A stretch of 64,000 nucleotides of DNA from Streptomyces sp. MST-110588 (lineage in GTDB: Bacteria; Actinomycetota; Actinomycetes; Streptomycetales; Streptomycetaceae). The stretch covers positions 2,969,501 to 3,033,500 of the forward strand of contig NZ_CP074380.1 of NCBI RefSeq assembly GCF_022695595.1, in the 5' to 3' direction. Both the position numbers and the translations under genes were made by a program. The stretch's first letter is position 1; each line of letters starts with the position of its first letter. Under the pieces are notes generated by a model, which searched no databases, was not told where the DNA came from, and was given only the letters and a program-made list of their open reading frames with translations. Of the stretch, positions 48,427-58,297 are shown piece by piece.

Positions 48427-49544
48427 ATGGCATCGCAGGGGGAACGCAAGACGACGGAACGGGTGCCCGCGCCCGCGCCTGACGGAGCATCAGGCGTGGC
48501 GGGTGACCGAGGCGATCGGCTCGCGGCGCGGGACCGGGCCGGGGCGCGGACAGCCGCGGGGGCGGAAGCCGCCCGCCGCCGGGCAGAGCTGCGCGCGCGG
48601 CGGATCGGGGCCGGCGCCTCGGAGCTGGAGCAGCGTCTGGAGGATCTGCTGCACTCCGGCCTGGCCACCGCCGGCCGCGCCGGGTACGGCTCCTGGGAGG
48701 AGACCGCGGCGCGCATGGTCGACGCCCAGGCGCCCGGGCTCGCCGCGCGCGTACGGGAACTGGCGTCGGTCACCGCCTCCGGACCCGACTGGCCCGCCCG
48801 TCTCCTGGAGGAGTGCGCCCTGCTGCACCTCCTCGACCAGGGCTTCCTCGGCATCGAACGGCTCCCGGCGCCGCTCGCCGCGACGGTCCGCTCCCGCGTC
48901 GGACTGACCACGGACACCGCCGAGGTCCTGTCCGGGCCGGACGCCACCACCGTCCGGGACCGCTGGCTGGTGCTGGCCCAGCAGGACGGCGAAGAGGGAA
49001 GGCTGACCACGCGGCGGATATGGCTGCGCGGCGAGCGGACCGGCCGCATGGCGCTGCACCTCTCCTACGGCGGCCCGGACCGCCCTCTGGGCCTCGCCCT
49101 GCCACCGGGGCAGCTCCTGGACGCCGACCTCGCCTACTACCCGGGCGCCCGCCCGCTGCGGGCCGCGCTGGGCGACCGGCACGCCCCCATGGCCCCCGGG
49201 CCCGTACCGCCGGGCAGCGGGGTGGACGCCGCGCTGGCCGCGTACGGCGACTCCCTGCGGGACGACCCGTGGCTCGACGCCTGGCCGGTCGTGCTGACCG
49301 ACGTCGTTCCGATACCGCCCGCCGGGGGCACTTCCCGGACGGAGCCCGGGGAGGAGCCGGGTGGCAACTGGCCGACGCGGACGGCGAGTCCGCCCTCCCC
49401 GTCGACATGCGCCGGACCGGCCGTACGGGCCTGTGGAAGCTGGCGTCCATATCCGGCGGTGAGCCGGTGACGGTCTTCGGGGAGTGCGGCCACCGGGGCT
49501 TCGTACCCCTGACCGTCTGGGATCCGCAGCCGGTCCCCTTGTGA
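48427..49544 (+). pseudogene. SWIM zinc-finger family protein lacking its SWIM domain, frameshifted at the 3' end
   Basis: The start is intact: a promoter motif and MASQGERKTTERVPAPAPDG, which aligns with the usual opening of SWIM proteins of this locus. The following zinc-binding region (expected CxC...CxH, as in CSCPSRKFPCKH) is absent; the frame jumps directly to ARRIGAGASELEQRLEDLLHSGLA and the conserved helical domain (YGSWEETAARMVDAQAPGLAARV). Near 49340-49365 the frame is lost; the proper C-terminus (WQLADADGESALPVD, VTVFGECGHRGFVPLTVWD) lies in another frame and ends at 49544. So an in-frame deletion of about 80-110 residues and a frameshift have both struck one gene. DUF5691 follows 199 bp later. 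Confidence 0.7.
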
Positions 49545-49743
49545 GCCGGGGCGGGCCGCCACCCGTACCACGGTGTGCGGAGGCCGGGGCCGGAAGGCGC
49601 GGACGGGCAGCGGCGACGGAGGGCACGACCGCGCTTGCCGCCCCGCCCGATGCCCGGCCGCTCCACACGTCGCCCTCCCCCGCCCGGCCAACGTCGTACA
49701 GCACGCCCTACAGCACGCCCCACGGACCCCTTGGAGGGACGTC

Positions 49744-51528
49744 ATGAACGGCAACACCGCCACCGCCCCCTGGGGCGAGCTGGTGACCGCGGCACTGCTC
49801 GGCACGGAACGGCGCACTCCGCCGGTCCCGGGACGCGCCGGCCAGGGCCCGGCCGCCGCGCTGCTGGACGCGGCGGCGGTGAGCACCGTACGGCGCCGGG
49901 CGGCGCTGCGCCCCGCGCCGGCCGGTGAGCGGCCCGTACCCGCTCCGGCGGACCCGCGGCCCCCACTGCCGCCCGCGGCGCGGCGCCGCCTGGAACTGCT
50001 GCTCGCCGACCGCGGCGGCACGAATCCCGCAACCCGGCGCGGTACGGCCCCCGACCTCACCGAACTGCTGCCGCAGTGGCTGGCCGCCGCCGGGGAACAC
50101 GGCTACCGGGCACCGGAAGCCCTGTTGCCCGCGCTGCTGGACGCGGCCCGGGCCCGTACGGACCTGCGGTCCGCCGCGCTCGCGCTGGCCGGCCCGCGGG
50201 CCCTGTGGCTGGCGCGGCTCAACGAGGAGTGGAAGTTCGCGCTGCGGGGGGCCGGCAGCACGGCAGCGGCGGCTGCGGCCGGGGACCCCGAGCGGGTACG
50301 GCGGTTGTGGGAGGAGGGGCTGTTCGCCGAGCGGGTGACGCTGCTGGTGGCGCTGCGCCGACGCGATCCGCGCGCCGGGCGGGAGCTGCTCGCCGCCACC
50401 TGGGCCACCGAGCGGGCCGAGGACCGGCTGATGTTCCTGGACTCGCTGCGCGAGGGGCTCTCGCCCGCCGACGAGCCGTTCCTGGAGCAGGCGCTGTCCG
50501 ACCGCAGCCGCAACGTACGGGCCACGGCCGCCGAGTTGCTGTCCACGCTGCCCGGTTCCGCGCTGTCCCGCCGGATGGCCGAACGGGCCCGCTCGTGCGT
50601 CGGCCTGGACCGTACGGACGGGGTGGCCCATGGGGACCACGGTCCTACCGGTGAGCACGGGCGCCAGGAAGCCCACGGGGCGCACGGGGCGCACGGGGCC
50701 TCCGAGAACCACCTGTCCCACGGGGAGCGCGAAGAGACCGGCCGCGAGCGCGGAGAGGCCGGCGGGCGCGGGGCCGGGGCCGGCGGACGCGGGGCCGGCG
50801 GTCCGGTGGTCGTCGTGGAGGCGCCGCACGAGTGCGATGCCGGGATGCAGCGGGACGGGATCGTCGCGAAGCCACCGACGGGGCGCGGCGAGCGGTCGTG
50901 GTGGCTGGGCCAGTTGGTGGAGTCGGCGCCGCTGGGCGACTGGCCGGAGCGGCTGGGCGGCCTGGACCCGGCGGCGATCGTGGCACTGCCGGTGGCCGAC
51001 GGCTGGCGTACGGAGCTGCACGACGCCTGGTGCCGGGCGGCGGTGCGCCAGCGCGACGCCGCCTGGGCCCGTGCGCTGCTCGGTTCCCCCACCACTCCTC
51101 CACCGGGAACCGAGGTGCCCCCGGCAGGCTCGTCACGAGACCTGGCGAAGCTGCTGGCGGTGCTGCCGAACGGGGAACGTGCGGCGTGGGTCGCGCGGTT
51201 CATAGCGGCTCATGGGCTGTCCGACGCGTTCCGGATGCTCGGGGTGTGTGCCGTGCCCTGGTCCGAGGAACTGGGCCGGGCCGTGGTGGACGCGCTGGAC
51301 ATCGCGCGAGAAGCCGGCAGCTACCCGTGGAGCTTCAGCGGGGTCATGGGGCTGGCCGAGCGCTGTCTGGACCCGGCCGCCGCGGACCGGCTGGAGATGC
51401 TCACGGCCACCCCCGACGAGCCGGAGAACAGCTCGCCGGGCGCGGTCGGTTACTGGTCGGAGGCATTTCAGCGCCTCGTCGGGACGCTGCGCCTGCGCGC
51501 CACGATGCGTACGGAACTCGCCGGGTGA
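49744..51528 (+). CDS. DUF5691 family protein
   Basis: A 594-aa helical protein of the DUF5691 family, the constant partner of the SWIM gene opposite MoxR/DUF5682/VWA. It begins TAPWGELVTAALLGTERR and shows HEAT-like stretches: ALALAGPRALWLARLNEEW, LWEEGLFAERVTLLVALRRRDP, and EDRLMFLDSLREGL followed by ALSDRSRNVRATAAELLSTLPGS. The C-terminal part ends WSFSGVMGLAERC and YWSEAFQRLVGTLRLR. An unusual His/Gly/Glu-rich insertion (about 285-360) interrupts it and looks like unstructured linker. ATG 49744 has GGAGGG upstream. Function unknown; scaffold-like by appearance. Confidence 0.88.
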   Translation: MNGNTATAPWGELVTAALLGTERRTPPVPGRAGQGPAAALLDAAAVSTVRRRAALRPAPAGERPVPAPADPRPPLPPAARRRLELLLADRGGTNPATRRGTAPDLTELLPQWLAAAGEHGYRAPEALLPALLDAARARTDLRSAALALAGPRALWLARLNEEWKFALRGAGSTAAAAAAGDPERVRRLWEEGLFAERVTLLVALRRRDPRAGRELLAATWATERAEDRLMFLDSLREGLSPADEPFLEQALSDRSRNVRATAAELLSTLPGSALSRRMAERARSCVGLDRTDGVAHGDHGPTGEHGRQEAHGAHGAHGASENHLSHGEREETGRERGEAGGRGAGAGGRGAGGPVVVVEAPHECDAGMQRDGIVAKPPTGRGERSWWLGQLVESAPLGDWPERLGGLDPAAIVALPVADGWRTELHDAWCRAAVRQRDAAWARALLGSPTTPPPGTEVPPAGSSRDLAKLLAVLPNGERAAWVARFIAAHGLSDAFRMLGVCAVPWSEELGRAVVDALDIAREAGSYPWSFSGVMGLAERCLDPAAADRLEMLTATPDEPENSSPGAVGYWSEAFQRLVGTLRLRATMRTELAG

Positions 51529-51550
51529 CGCCCGCCGTACGCGGCCCGCC

Positions 51551-51575
51551 GGCCGGGCCCGACCCGGGCCCGGCC
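51551..51575. terminator. Bidirectional stem-loop between convergent genes
   Basis: Perfect 10-bp stem (GGCCGGGCCC and complement) with a 5-nt loop, between the DUF5691 gene and the leftward B12-binding gene. No T tract. Confidence 0.6.
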
Positions 51576-51632
51576 CCCGTAGACCGTCCATGCCGTCCCA
51601 ACCCACCGAGCCCACGAGGGGAGCCGGAAGTG

Positions 51633-52115
<483 letters not shown>

Positions 52116-52719
52116 CACTGCCTCCAAGCCATGCACGGCACCTGTCCCCGGTACGGGAAGGAGCCGCCGAGCCGACAACCGAACGCGCGGCCGCGTCGGC
52201 GGCCACAAGGTGAACGAACGTTATCGCCAGCATCCCGTACCCGGTCGTTTCGTGCCCGGGAGGGAGGGGGAAATCACACATGGGACACGTTCGCTAAGCG
52301 CTGCGTCACAAGCTCCCTTCCGGTTCCGTGCGCGACGGAGCCGCCCCCGGTAACCCTCCGGGGAGAAGGGCACTCACGGGCGGGGCGCGCGGGGAGCCGC
52401 AGTCGGGTTGCCGCACCACCATTCCGTCAGCCGCGCGGTACGGCGGTGCGGACCCGATCACGTACGAGGGCCGGGCACACGAGTCACGTACGAGCGAGGT
52501 CGCGTACGAAAGCCGTATGCGGGCGTCGAGCTGTACGGGAGTCATGCACGGGGGTCACGCACGGGTGCCGTGTACGCGAACCGCATACGGGAAGCACGTG
52601 CGGGGATCGCCCGCGGAAGCCGCGTACGGGCTACAGGCAGCAGGCAACTCACCTTCGGCTTCCCATGAGGGCACACGGGGGACGGAGCCACCTCCCGCGT
52701 GCCGTTCGGGAGGTCGGCC
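52116..52719. other. 604-bp intergenic region between B12-binding gene and lipase
   Basis: It contains the icmB-like gene's promoter side, a CCCCGG/CCGGGG hairpin (52346-52364), and from about 52440 to 52640 a region dense in CGTACG- and ACGCACGG-like heptamers repeated at irregular intervals. No convincing coding frame. The lipase ribosome-binding site CGGGAGG is at 52707. Confidence 0.55.
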
Positions 52720-53748
52720 ATGAAGACCCTGCCCTTTCTCTGTTCTCTCACCCGCCCCTCCGCGCTGCTGCGCGCGACGGTCGTGGAGCTGGCGATCCTC
52801 GCCGGGCACCTGCTCCTGTACCCGACCGGCATCGCCCAGGAACAGCGCCTCACCGACCCGGCCGACGACCCGGACACCGGAACGACCACCGGAACGGCCA
52901 CCGGCGTGACCACCGGCGTGATCACCGGCCCGGGCGCCGGAACGGCCGGCGGAACGGCCACGGCCATCGGCCCGACCAGGGCAACGGCCATCGGCCAGGC
53001 CCCCCGTCCGGCGCCCAACCCGGCCATCGCTCCTGCCATCGCCCCCGCCATCGGTCCGGCCGCCGGCCGTCACGGCGGCGGCCCCACACCGCTGCCGACG
53101 GCACAGGACAGTACCCACCTGCCCGTCCTCCTCCTGCACGGCTTCATCGACAACCGTTCCGTCTTCGTCCTGCTGCGCCGTTCCCTGCACCGGCACGGCT
53201 GGAGACACGTGGAAGCACTCAACTACTCCCCCTTGACCTGTGACATCCGCCAGGCCGCCGAACTGCTGGGCCGCCATGTGGAGGAGTTCTGCCGGCGTAC
53301 GGGCCACCACCGGGTGGACGTGGTGGGCCACAGCCTCGGTGGTCTCATCGCCCGTTATTACACACAGCGCCTCGGCGGCGATCACCGCATCCGTACGCTG
53401 GTCACACTCGGCACCCCGCACTCCGGCACCCGCGTGGCGCCCTTGATGTCCGCCCATCCGATCGTGCGCCAGATGCGTCCGGATTCGGATGTGATCAAGG
53501 AGCTGGCGGCCCCGGCACCGAATTGCCGCACGCATTTCGTGTGCTTCTGGAGCGACCTGGACCAGGTGATGGTCCCGGCGCGGACCGCGCGAATCGATCA
53601 TGAGGATTTGATCGCGCACAACGTGCAGGTCTCCGGTATCGGACATCTCGCGTTACCGGTCAGCGGGGCGGTCGCCGCCGGAATACGTACGGCCCTCGGC
53701 GCCGCGGAAGCCGCACAAGGGACCGGGAAGGCGATTTCGGTGGCCTGA
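52720..53748 (+). CDS. Secreted alpha/beta-hydrolase (triacylglycerol lipase-like)
   Basis: A 342-aa protein. A hydrophobic N-terminus (LLRATVVELAILAGHLLLYPTG) acts as signal or anchor. A low-complexity tract follows (about 45-120), with repeats such as TGTATGVTTGV and NPAIAPAIAPAIG. The hydrolase fold begins VLLLHGFIDNRSVF (oxyanion hole HGF), has the nucleophile in VVGHSLGGLIARYY and the closing catalytic His in SGIGHLALP; the Asp is likely in the SDLDQVM region. It fits the lipase/esterase next to pcrA in Streptomyces. ATG 52720 has GGGAGG. The tract length probably varies between strains. Confidence 0.88.
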   Translation: MKTLPFLCSLTRPSALLRATVVELAILAGHLLLYPTGIAQEQRLTDPADDPDTGTTTGTATGVTTGVITGPGAGTAGGTATAIGPTRATAIGQAPRPAPNPAIAPAIAPAIGPAAGRHGGGPTPLPTAQDSTHLPVLLLHGFIDNRSVFVLLRRSLHRHGWRHVEALNYSPLTCDIRQAAELLGRHVEEFCRRTGHHRVDVVGHSLGGLIARYYTQRLGGDHRIRTLVTLGTPHSGTRVAPLMSAHPIVRQMRPDSDVIKELAAPAPNCRTHFVCFWSDLDQVMVPARTARIDHEDLIAHNVQVSGIGHLALPVSGAVAAGIRTALGAAEAAQGTGKAISVA

Positions 53749-53957
53749 GACCGATGCACCGTGAATCCCGTGGCCGCCGATCAACCCCGGCCCACCTCGA
53801 ACAAATTTCGAACACGGCGCCAAGAAGTCGATAGGCGCTGCCGATAGGCGGCCAAATGCCCGTTCCCGGAAGGCCCGAAACCTGCCGAAGATTGTCGCCG
53901 TCGCGTACCGCCGGGTACAGTCACCGCTAATTCTCCTGCTTCCGAGGCGAAAGAGAA

Positions 53958-55676
53958 GTGGTGGTGAACGACCGTCACCCGTCGGGGGCTCAGGCCCCGG
54001 CCGTCCCCTCTCCCGACGCCTCATATGGGCACTACCCGGCTTACGGATCCACGGCACCGTACGCGCAGCACTACGGGGACCACCCGTCGTACGGACCGCA
54101 GGACTCCCCTTCCGGATACGCCGCCTACGGCGAGGGCGATCAGCTCTACAGCACACCGGCCGGCACATACGAGACCAACGGGTACGGGACCAGCGGCTAC
54201 GGGACCACCGGGTACGCAGCGGACTCATACGACACCAGCTCGTACGGCGCGGGCGCGGACGCCTACGGTGGCGGCACGGGCCCGTACGACACCGGCGCGT
54301 ACGCCACCGGCGCCGGCCAGCGGCAGGCAGGCGGCTACGACGGCCGCGACGGCTACGACGACCCGTACGCGCACACCGCGTACGACATCAGCGGATGCCC
54401 CACGGCCAGTTACGACGTCGCGGCGCTCACCGGTCACGACGCCACCGCGATGTGGCCGGTCACCGGCCATGACCCGGCTCCCGGTATCCCGGCGCAGGCG
54501 AGCGCGCCGCGCGGTGAGAGCGGCTACCCGCACGGCGCCGCCTGGGAGGGCACCGCGCCGCACGACACGCACGGCGGCGGGCCGTGGGAAGCCACCGCGC
54601 AGTGGGACCTGAGCAGTTACGGCGCGTACGAGGCCGACCCGCACGGTGCCTCGCAGCACGCCGCCCACGGAGCCGGAGCCCAGGACGTCTCCGGGCACCT
54701 GGCCGAGACCCAGACCGCCATGGTCCTCACCTTCCCCGCCGACGGCGGCAGCGGTGACGGCGACAGCGGCGGCGCGGGCGGGGACCCGGGCGACGCCCAC
54801 CGCGCCACCGCGACCGGCGCGGACACCGGATCCGGCACCCACGCCGGCGCCCATGCCGACTCCCACGCCGACACCGCCGAGGCCACCGTCACCGGTGCCG
54901 GCAGCGCCTCCGTGGCCGGCAGCCGAGCCGGCGGCCGTAACCGTGGCCGGGGCCGCCGTACCGTCAAGCGCTCCGCGCTGCTGACCGTGGCCGTTCCCTC
55001 GGTGGCGGCCATGGGCGTGTGCGCCGTCGCCGCCGCCTCGGTCAGCGGCATCGGCAAGGGCACCGACGGCCGGACCACGCAGGCCACCAAGGAAGTCCCG
55101 CCCGTCAAGCCGGCCGCCGCCAACCGGAAGCTCGACACCCAGCTCGCCAGTCTCAGCGCCGGCGCGGACGACTTCGCCGACCGCGCCAGCCGTACGCAGG
55201 AACGTATCGATCTCAAGGCCCGCCAGGCGGCGGACCGCAAGCGCCGGGCGGAGGAGGCGGCGCGCAAGGAGGCCGAGCGCCCCAAGTTCCTGCTGCCGGT
55301 CAAGCAGCACGGACTGAGCGCCTATTACGGGCAGGCGGGCGTCAACTGGATGTCCGTACACACCGGTATCGACTTCCCGGTCAGTTACGGCACGCCCGTC
55401 ATGGCCGCGACCGACGGCACCGTACGGACCCAGTGGAACTCCGCGTACGGAAACATGGCGATCGTGACCGCGCCCGACGGCACGGAGACCTGGTACTGCC
55501 ACCTGAGCAGCACCAGAATCCGGTCCGGTCAGGTCAAAGCCGGAGATCAAATTGCCTATTCGGGCAATTCCGGAAACTCGACGGGTCCGCACCTCCATTT
55601 CGAGGTACGTCCCGGTGGCGGCTCGCCCATCGACCCGCTGCCGTGGCTGCGCAGCCACGGCCTCGACCCGAACTGA
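53958..55676 (+). CDS. M23-family (LytM) cell-wall metallopeptidase with Tyr/Gly-rich N-terminus
   Basis: A 572-aa protein. Residues 1-240 are an unusual tract of Tyr/Gly/Thr/Asp repeats (YGTSGYGTTGY-like), then a Gly/Ala/His/Asp-rich linker, a basic stretch and a membrane helix (about 336-358, LLTVAVPSVAAMGVCAVAAASV), a coiled coil (about 385-440, AADRKRRAEEAARKEAER) and the peptidase domain. Zinc ligands are visible in VHTGIDF (HxxxD) and the HLHFEV pair, with YCHLSS between. It should cut peptidoglycan cross-bridges. Three consecutive GTGs begin the gene, so the exact start (53958-53964) is open. A terminator follows. Confidence 0.9.
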   Translation: MVVNDRHPSGAQAPAVPSPDASYGHYPAYGSTAPYAQHYGDHPSYGPQDSPSGYAAYGEGDQLYSTPAGTYETNGYGTSGYGTTGYAADSYDTSSYGAGADAYGGGTGPYDTGAYATGAGQRQAGGYDGRDGYDDPYAHTAYDISGCPTASYDVAALTGHDATAMWPVTGHDPAPGIPAQASAPRGESGYPHGAAWEGTAPHDTHGGGPWEATAQWDLSSYGAYEADPHGASQHAAHGAGAQDVSGHLAETQTAMVLTFPADGGSGDGDSGGAGGDPGDAHRATATGADTGSGTHAGAHADSHADTAEATVTGAGSASVAGSRAGGRNRGRGRRTVKRSALLTVAVPSVAAMGVCAVAAASVSGIGKGTDGRTTQATKEVPPVKPAAANRKLDTQLASLSAGADDFADRASRTQERIDLKARQAADRKRRAEEAARKEAERPKFLLPVKQHGLSAYYGQAGVNWMSVHTGIDFPVSYGTPVMAATDGTVRTQWNSAYGNMAIVTAPDGTETWYCHLSSTRIRSGQVKAGDQIAYSGNSGNSTGPHLHFEVRPGGGSPIDPLPWLRSHGLDPN

Positions 55677-55711
55677 TCACCGCCGATCGTCACCGGTCAC
55701 CACTTATCGCT

Positions 55712-55737
55712 GCGGGGCCCACACCGTTGGGCCCCGC
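55712..55737. terminator. Intrinsic-type terminator between M23 gene and pcrA
   Basis: Perfect 9-bp stem (GCGGGGCCC and complement) with an 8-nt loop, followed by TTCCCGTTCCCC, 35 bp after the M23 stop and 28 bp from the pcrA stop. Confidence 0.65.
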
Positions 55738-55765
55738 TTCCCGTTCCCCCGTCTCCCCGGGTGCC

Positions 55766-58288
55766 TTACAGCTTTTCCACCGGCGCGTACCGCAGCAGCA
55801 GCCGCTTGGGCTTCTCGCCGCCGAAGTCGATCGTCGCCTCCGCGTTGTCACCGCTGCCCTTGACCCCGACGACCGTGCCCAGCCCGAAGCTGTCGTGCGT
55901 CACGCGGTCGCCGATCGCCAGGGAGACCACCGGCCGGTCACCGGCCCGGCGGGTGGCGAAGCCGCTCGCCCCCGACCTGCTCCGGGACGAGGACAGCGAG
56001 GTACCGATTCCCGTGCCGCCACCGCGTGACCCGGAACCCGGTCCCGAACCGAAGCCCGAGCCGAAGCCGGTGCCGGACAGTGCGCCCATCGACGCCGACG
56101 GCGTGGCCGTCCCCGTCCGCTTCCACTCCACGTACTCGTCCGGAATCTCCTCCAGGAACCGCGAGGCGGGGTTGTAGGAGGGCTGCCCCCAGGCGCTGCG
56201 CATCGTCGAGCGCGTCACGTACAGCCGCTCACGGGCGCGCGTGATGCCCACGTACGCCAGCCGCCGTTCCTCCTCCAGCTCCTTGGTCTGGCCGAGCGCG
56301 CGCATGTGCGGGAAGACCCCGTCCTCCATGCCCGTCAGGAAGACGACCGGGAACTCCAGGCCCTTGGCGGTGTGGAGGGTCATGAGCGTGATGACGCCCG
56401 AGCCCTCCTCGTCCTCGTCCGGGATCTGGTCGGAGTCGGCGACCAGCGCCACCTGCTCCAGGAAATCGGGCAGTGTGCCCGGATTGTCCTGACCGCGTTC
56501 CTGTTCGAACTCCAGGGCCACAGCGGCCAGTTCCTGGAGGTTCTCGACCCGGGTCTCGTCCTGCGGGTCGGTCGAGGACTGGAGCTCGGCGAGGTACCCC
56601 GTACGCTCCAGGACCGCTTCCAGTACGGTCGCGGGCCCGGCACCCGACTCCACGACGGTCCGCAGCTCCTCCATGAGCGTGTTGAAGCGCTTGACAGCGT
56701 TGACGGAGCGGGCCGCCATGCCGTACGCCTCCTCGACCCGGCGCAGCGCCTGCGGGAAGCTGATCTTCTCGCGCAGCGAGAGCGCGTCGATCATCGCCTC
56801 GGCGCGCTCGCCGATGCCGCGCTTGGGCACGTTCAGGATGCGGCGCAGCGGGACGGTGTCCTCGGGGTTGGCCAGCACCCGCAGGTACGCCAGGACGTCC
56901 CGGACCTCCTTGCGCTCATAGAAGCGCACGCCGCCGACGACCTTGTAGGGCAGGCCGACCCGGATGAAGATCTCCTCGAACACACGGGACTGGGCGTTCG
57001 TACGGTAGAAGACCGCGACGTCGCCCGCCTTGGCGTCGCCCGCGTCCGTCAGCCGGTCGATCTCCTCGGCGACGAACTGCGCCTCGTCGTGCTCGGTGTC
57101 CGCGACATAGCCGGTGATGCGCGGGCCAGCCCCGGCGTCCGTCCACAGGTTCTTCGGGCGGCGGTTCTCGTTGCGCTCGATGACGGCGTTGGCGGCGCTG
57201 AGGATCGTCTGCGAGGAGCGGTAGTTCTGCTCCAGCATGATCGTCGTCGCGTCCGGATAGTCCTCCTCGAACTGGAGGATGTTACGGATCGTCGCGCCCC
57301 GGAAGGCGTAGATCGACTGGTCGGCGTCGCCCACCACGCACAGCTCGGCCGCGCCCTCGGCCGGCCCCACCAGCTCCCGTACCAGGGTGTACTGGGCGTG
57401 GTTGGTGTCCTGGTACTCGTCCACGAGCACGTGCCGGAAGCGGCGGCGGTAGTGGTCGGCCACGTCCGGGAACGCCTGGAGGAGGTTGACCGTGGTCATG
57501 ATGATGTCGTCGAAGTCCAGGGCGTTGGCTTCGCGCAGCCGCGCCTGGTACATCGCGTACGCCTCGGCCACGGACTTCTCGAAACCGTCGGCCGCCTGGC
57601 CCGCGAAGGTCTCCTCGTCGATGAGCTCGTTCTTGAGGTTGGAGACCTTGGCGCTGAAGGACTTCGGCGGGAAACGCTTGGGATCGAGGTCCAGGTCCCG
57701 GCAGACCAGCGCCATCAGACGCTTGGAATCGGCCGCGTCGTAGATCGAGAAGGACGAGGTGAAACCGAGCTTCTTGGACTCCCGGCGCAGGATCCGCACA
57801 CAGGCGCTGTGGAAGGTGGAGACCCACATGGCGTTCGCGCGCGGGCCGACCAGCTCCTCCACCCGCTCCTTCATCTCGCCCGCGGCCTTGTTGGTGAAGG
57901 TGATCGCCAGGATCTGGCCGGGGTGGACACCGCGCGCGCCGAGCAGATGCGCGATGCGGTGGGTCAGTACACGGGTCTTGCCGGACCCGGCGCCGGCGAC
58001 GATCAGCAGCGGCGAGCCGCTGTGCACCACCGCCGCCTTCTGCTGGTCGTTGAGCCCCTCCAGCAGTGCCGCGGGGTCGACGACGGGACGCGGGGCGCCG
58101 TCCCGGTAGTACGCGTCCCTTCCCTGGCCCGGGGTGCCGAAGCCGGTCAGGGGCGCGTCGAAGGCGCCCCCGAAGAGGTCGTCCGGGATCTCCTCCGGTG
58201 CCGGACCGTCCTCGTCCTCGGGAGGCGGCGGTACCTCGTCCGTTGGCCCGAGGTCCGCCAGGAAGCTGTCGTCAAAGAGGCTGCTCAT
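55766..58288 (-). CDS. pcrA: ATP-dependent DNA helicase PcrA/UvrD
   Basis: An 840-aa superfamily 1A helicase for nucleotide-excision and recombination repair. After an acidic N-terminal tail (1-60) come the Q-motif LNDQQKAAV, Walker A VAGAGSGKTRVLTHRI, TFTNKAAGEMKERV, the Walker B DEYQDTN, the LEQNYRSSQTIL motif, and the C-terminal TLHTAKGLEFPVVF and EERRLAYVGITRARERL. The C-terminus has the usual Tudor-like end (VSLAIGDRVTHDSFGLGTVVGV) after a Gly/Ser/Phe repeat linker. ATG 58288. A RecA-independent DNA-damage promoter motif lies directly upstream. Confidence 0.97.
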   Translation of the reverse strand: MSSLFDDSFLADLGPTDEVPPPPEDEDGPAPEEIPDDLFGGAFDAPLTGFGTPGQGRDAYYRDGAPRPVVDPAALLEGLNDQQKAAVVHSGSPLLIVAGAGSGKTRVLTHRIAHLLGARGVHPGQILAITFTNKAAGEMKERVEELVGPRANAMWVSTFHSACVRILRRESKKLGFTSSFSIYDAADSKRLMALVCRDLDLDPKRFPPKSFSAKVSNLKNELIDEETFAGQAADGFEKSVAEAYAMYQARLREANALDFDDIIMTTVNLLQAFPDVADHYRRRFRHVLVDEYQDTNHAQYTLVRELVGPAEGAAELCVVGDADQSIYAFRGATIRNILQFEEDYPDATTIMLEQNYRSSQTILSAANAVIERNENRRPKNLWTDAGAGPRITGYVADTEHDEAQFVAEEIDRLTDAGDAKAGDVAVFYRTNAQSRVFEEIFIRVGLPYKVVGGVRFYERKEVRDVLAYLRVLANPEDTVPLRRILNVPKRGIGERAEAMIDALSLREKISFPQALRRVEEAYGMAARSVNAVKRFNTLMEELRTVVESGAGPATVLEAVLERTGYLAELQSSTDPQDETRVENLQELAAVALEFEQERGQDNPGTLPDFLEQVALVADSDQIPDEDEEGSGVITLMTLHTAKGLEFPVVFLTGMEDGVFPHMRALGQTKELEEERRLAYVGITRARERLYVTRSTMRSAWGQPSYNPASRFLEEIPDEYVEWKRTGTATPSASMGALSGTGFGSGFGSGPGSGSRGGGTGIGTSLSSSRSRSGASGFATRRAGDRPVVSLAIGDRVTHDSFGLGTVVGVKGSGDNAEATIDFGGEKPKRLLLRYAPVEKL

Positions 58289-58297
58289 CGCCCACCG

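Noticed and set aside
52300..52720. Possible small gene upstream of the lipase (YEGRAHESRTSEVAYESR frame)
   Set aside because: The frame is produced by the CGTACG-like repeats, lacks a ribosome-binding site and shows weak third-position bias.
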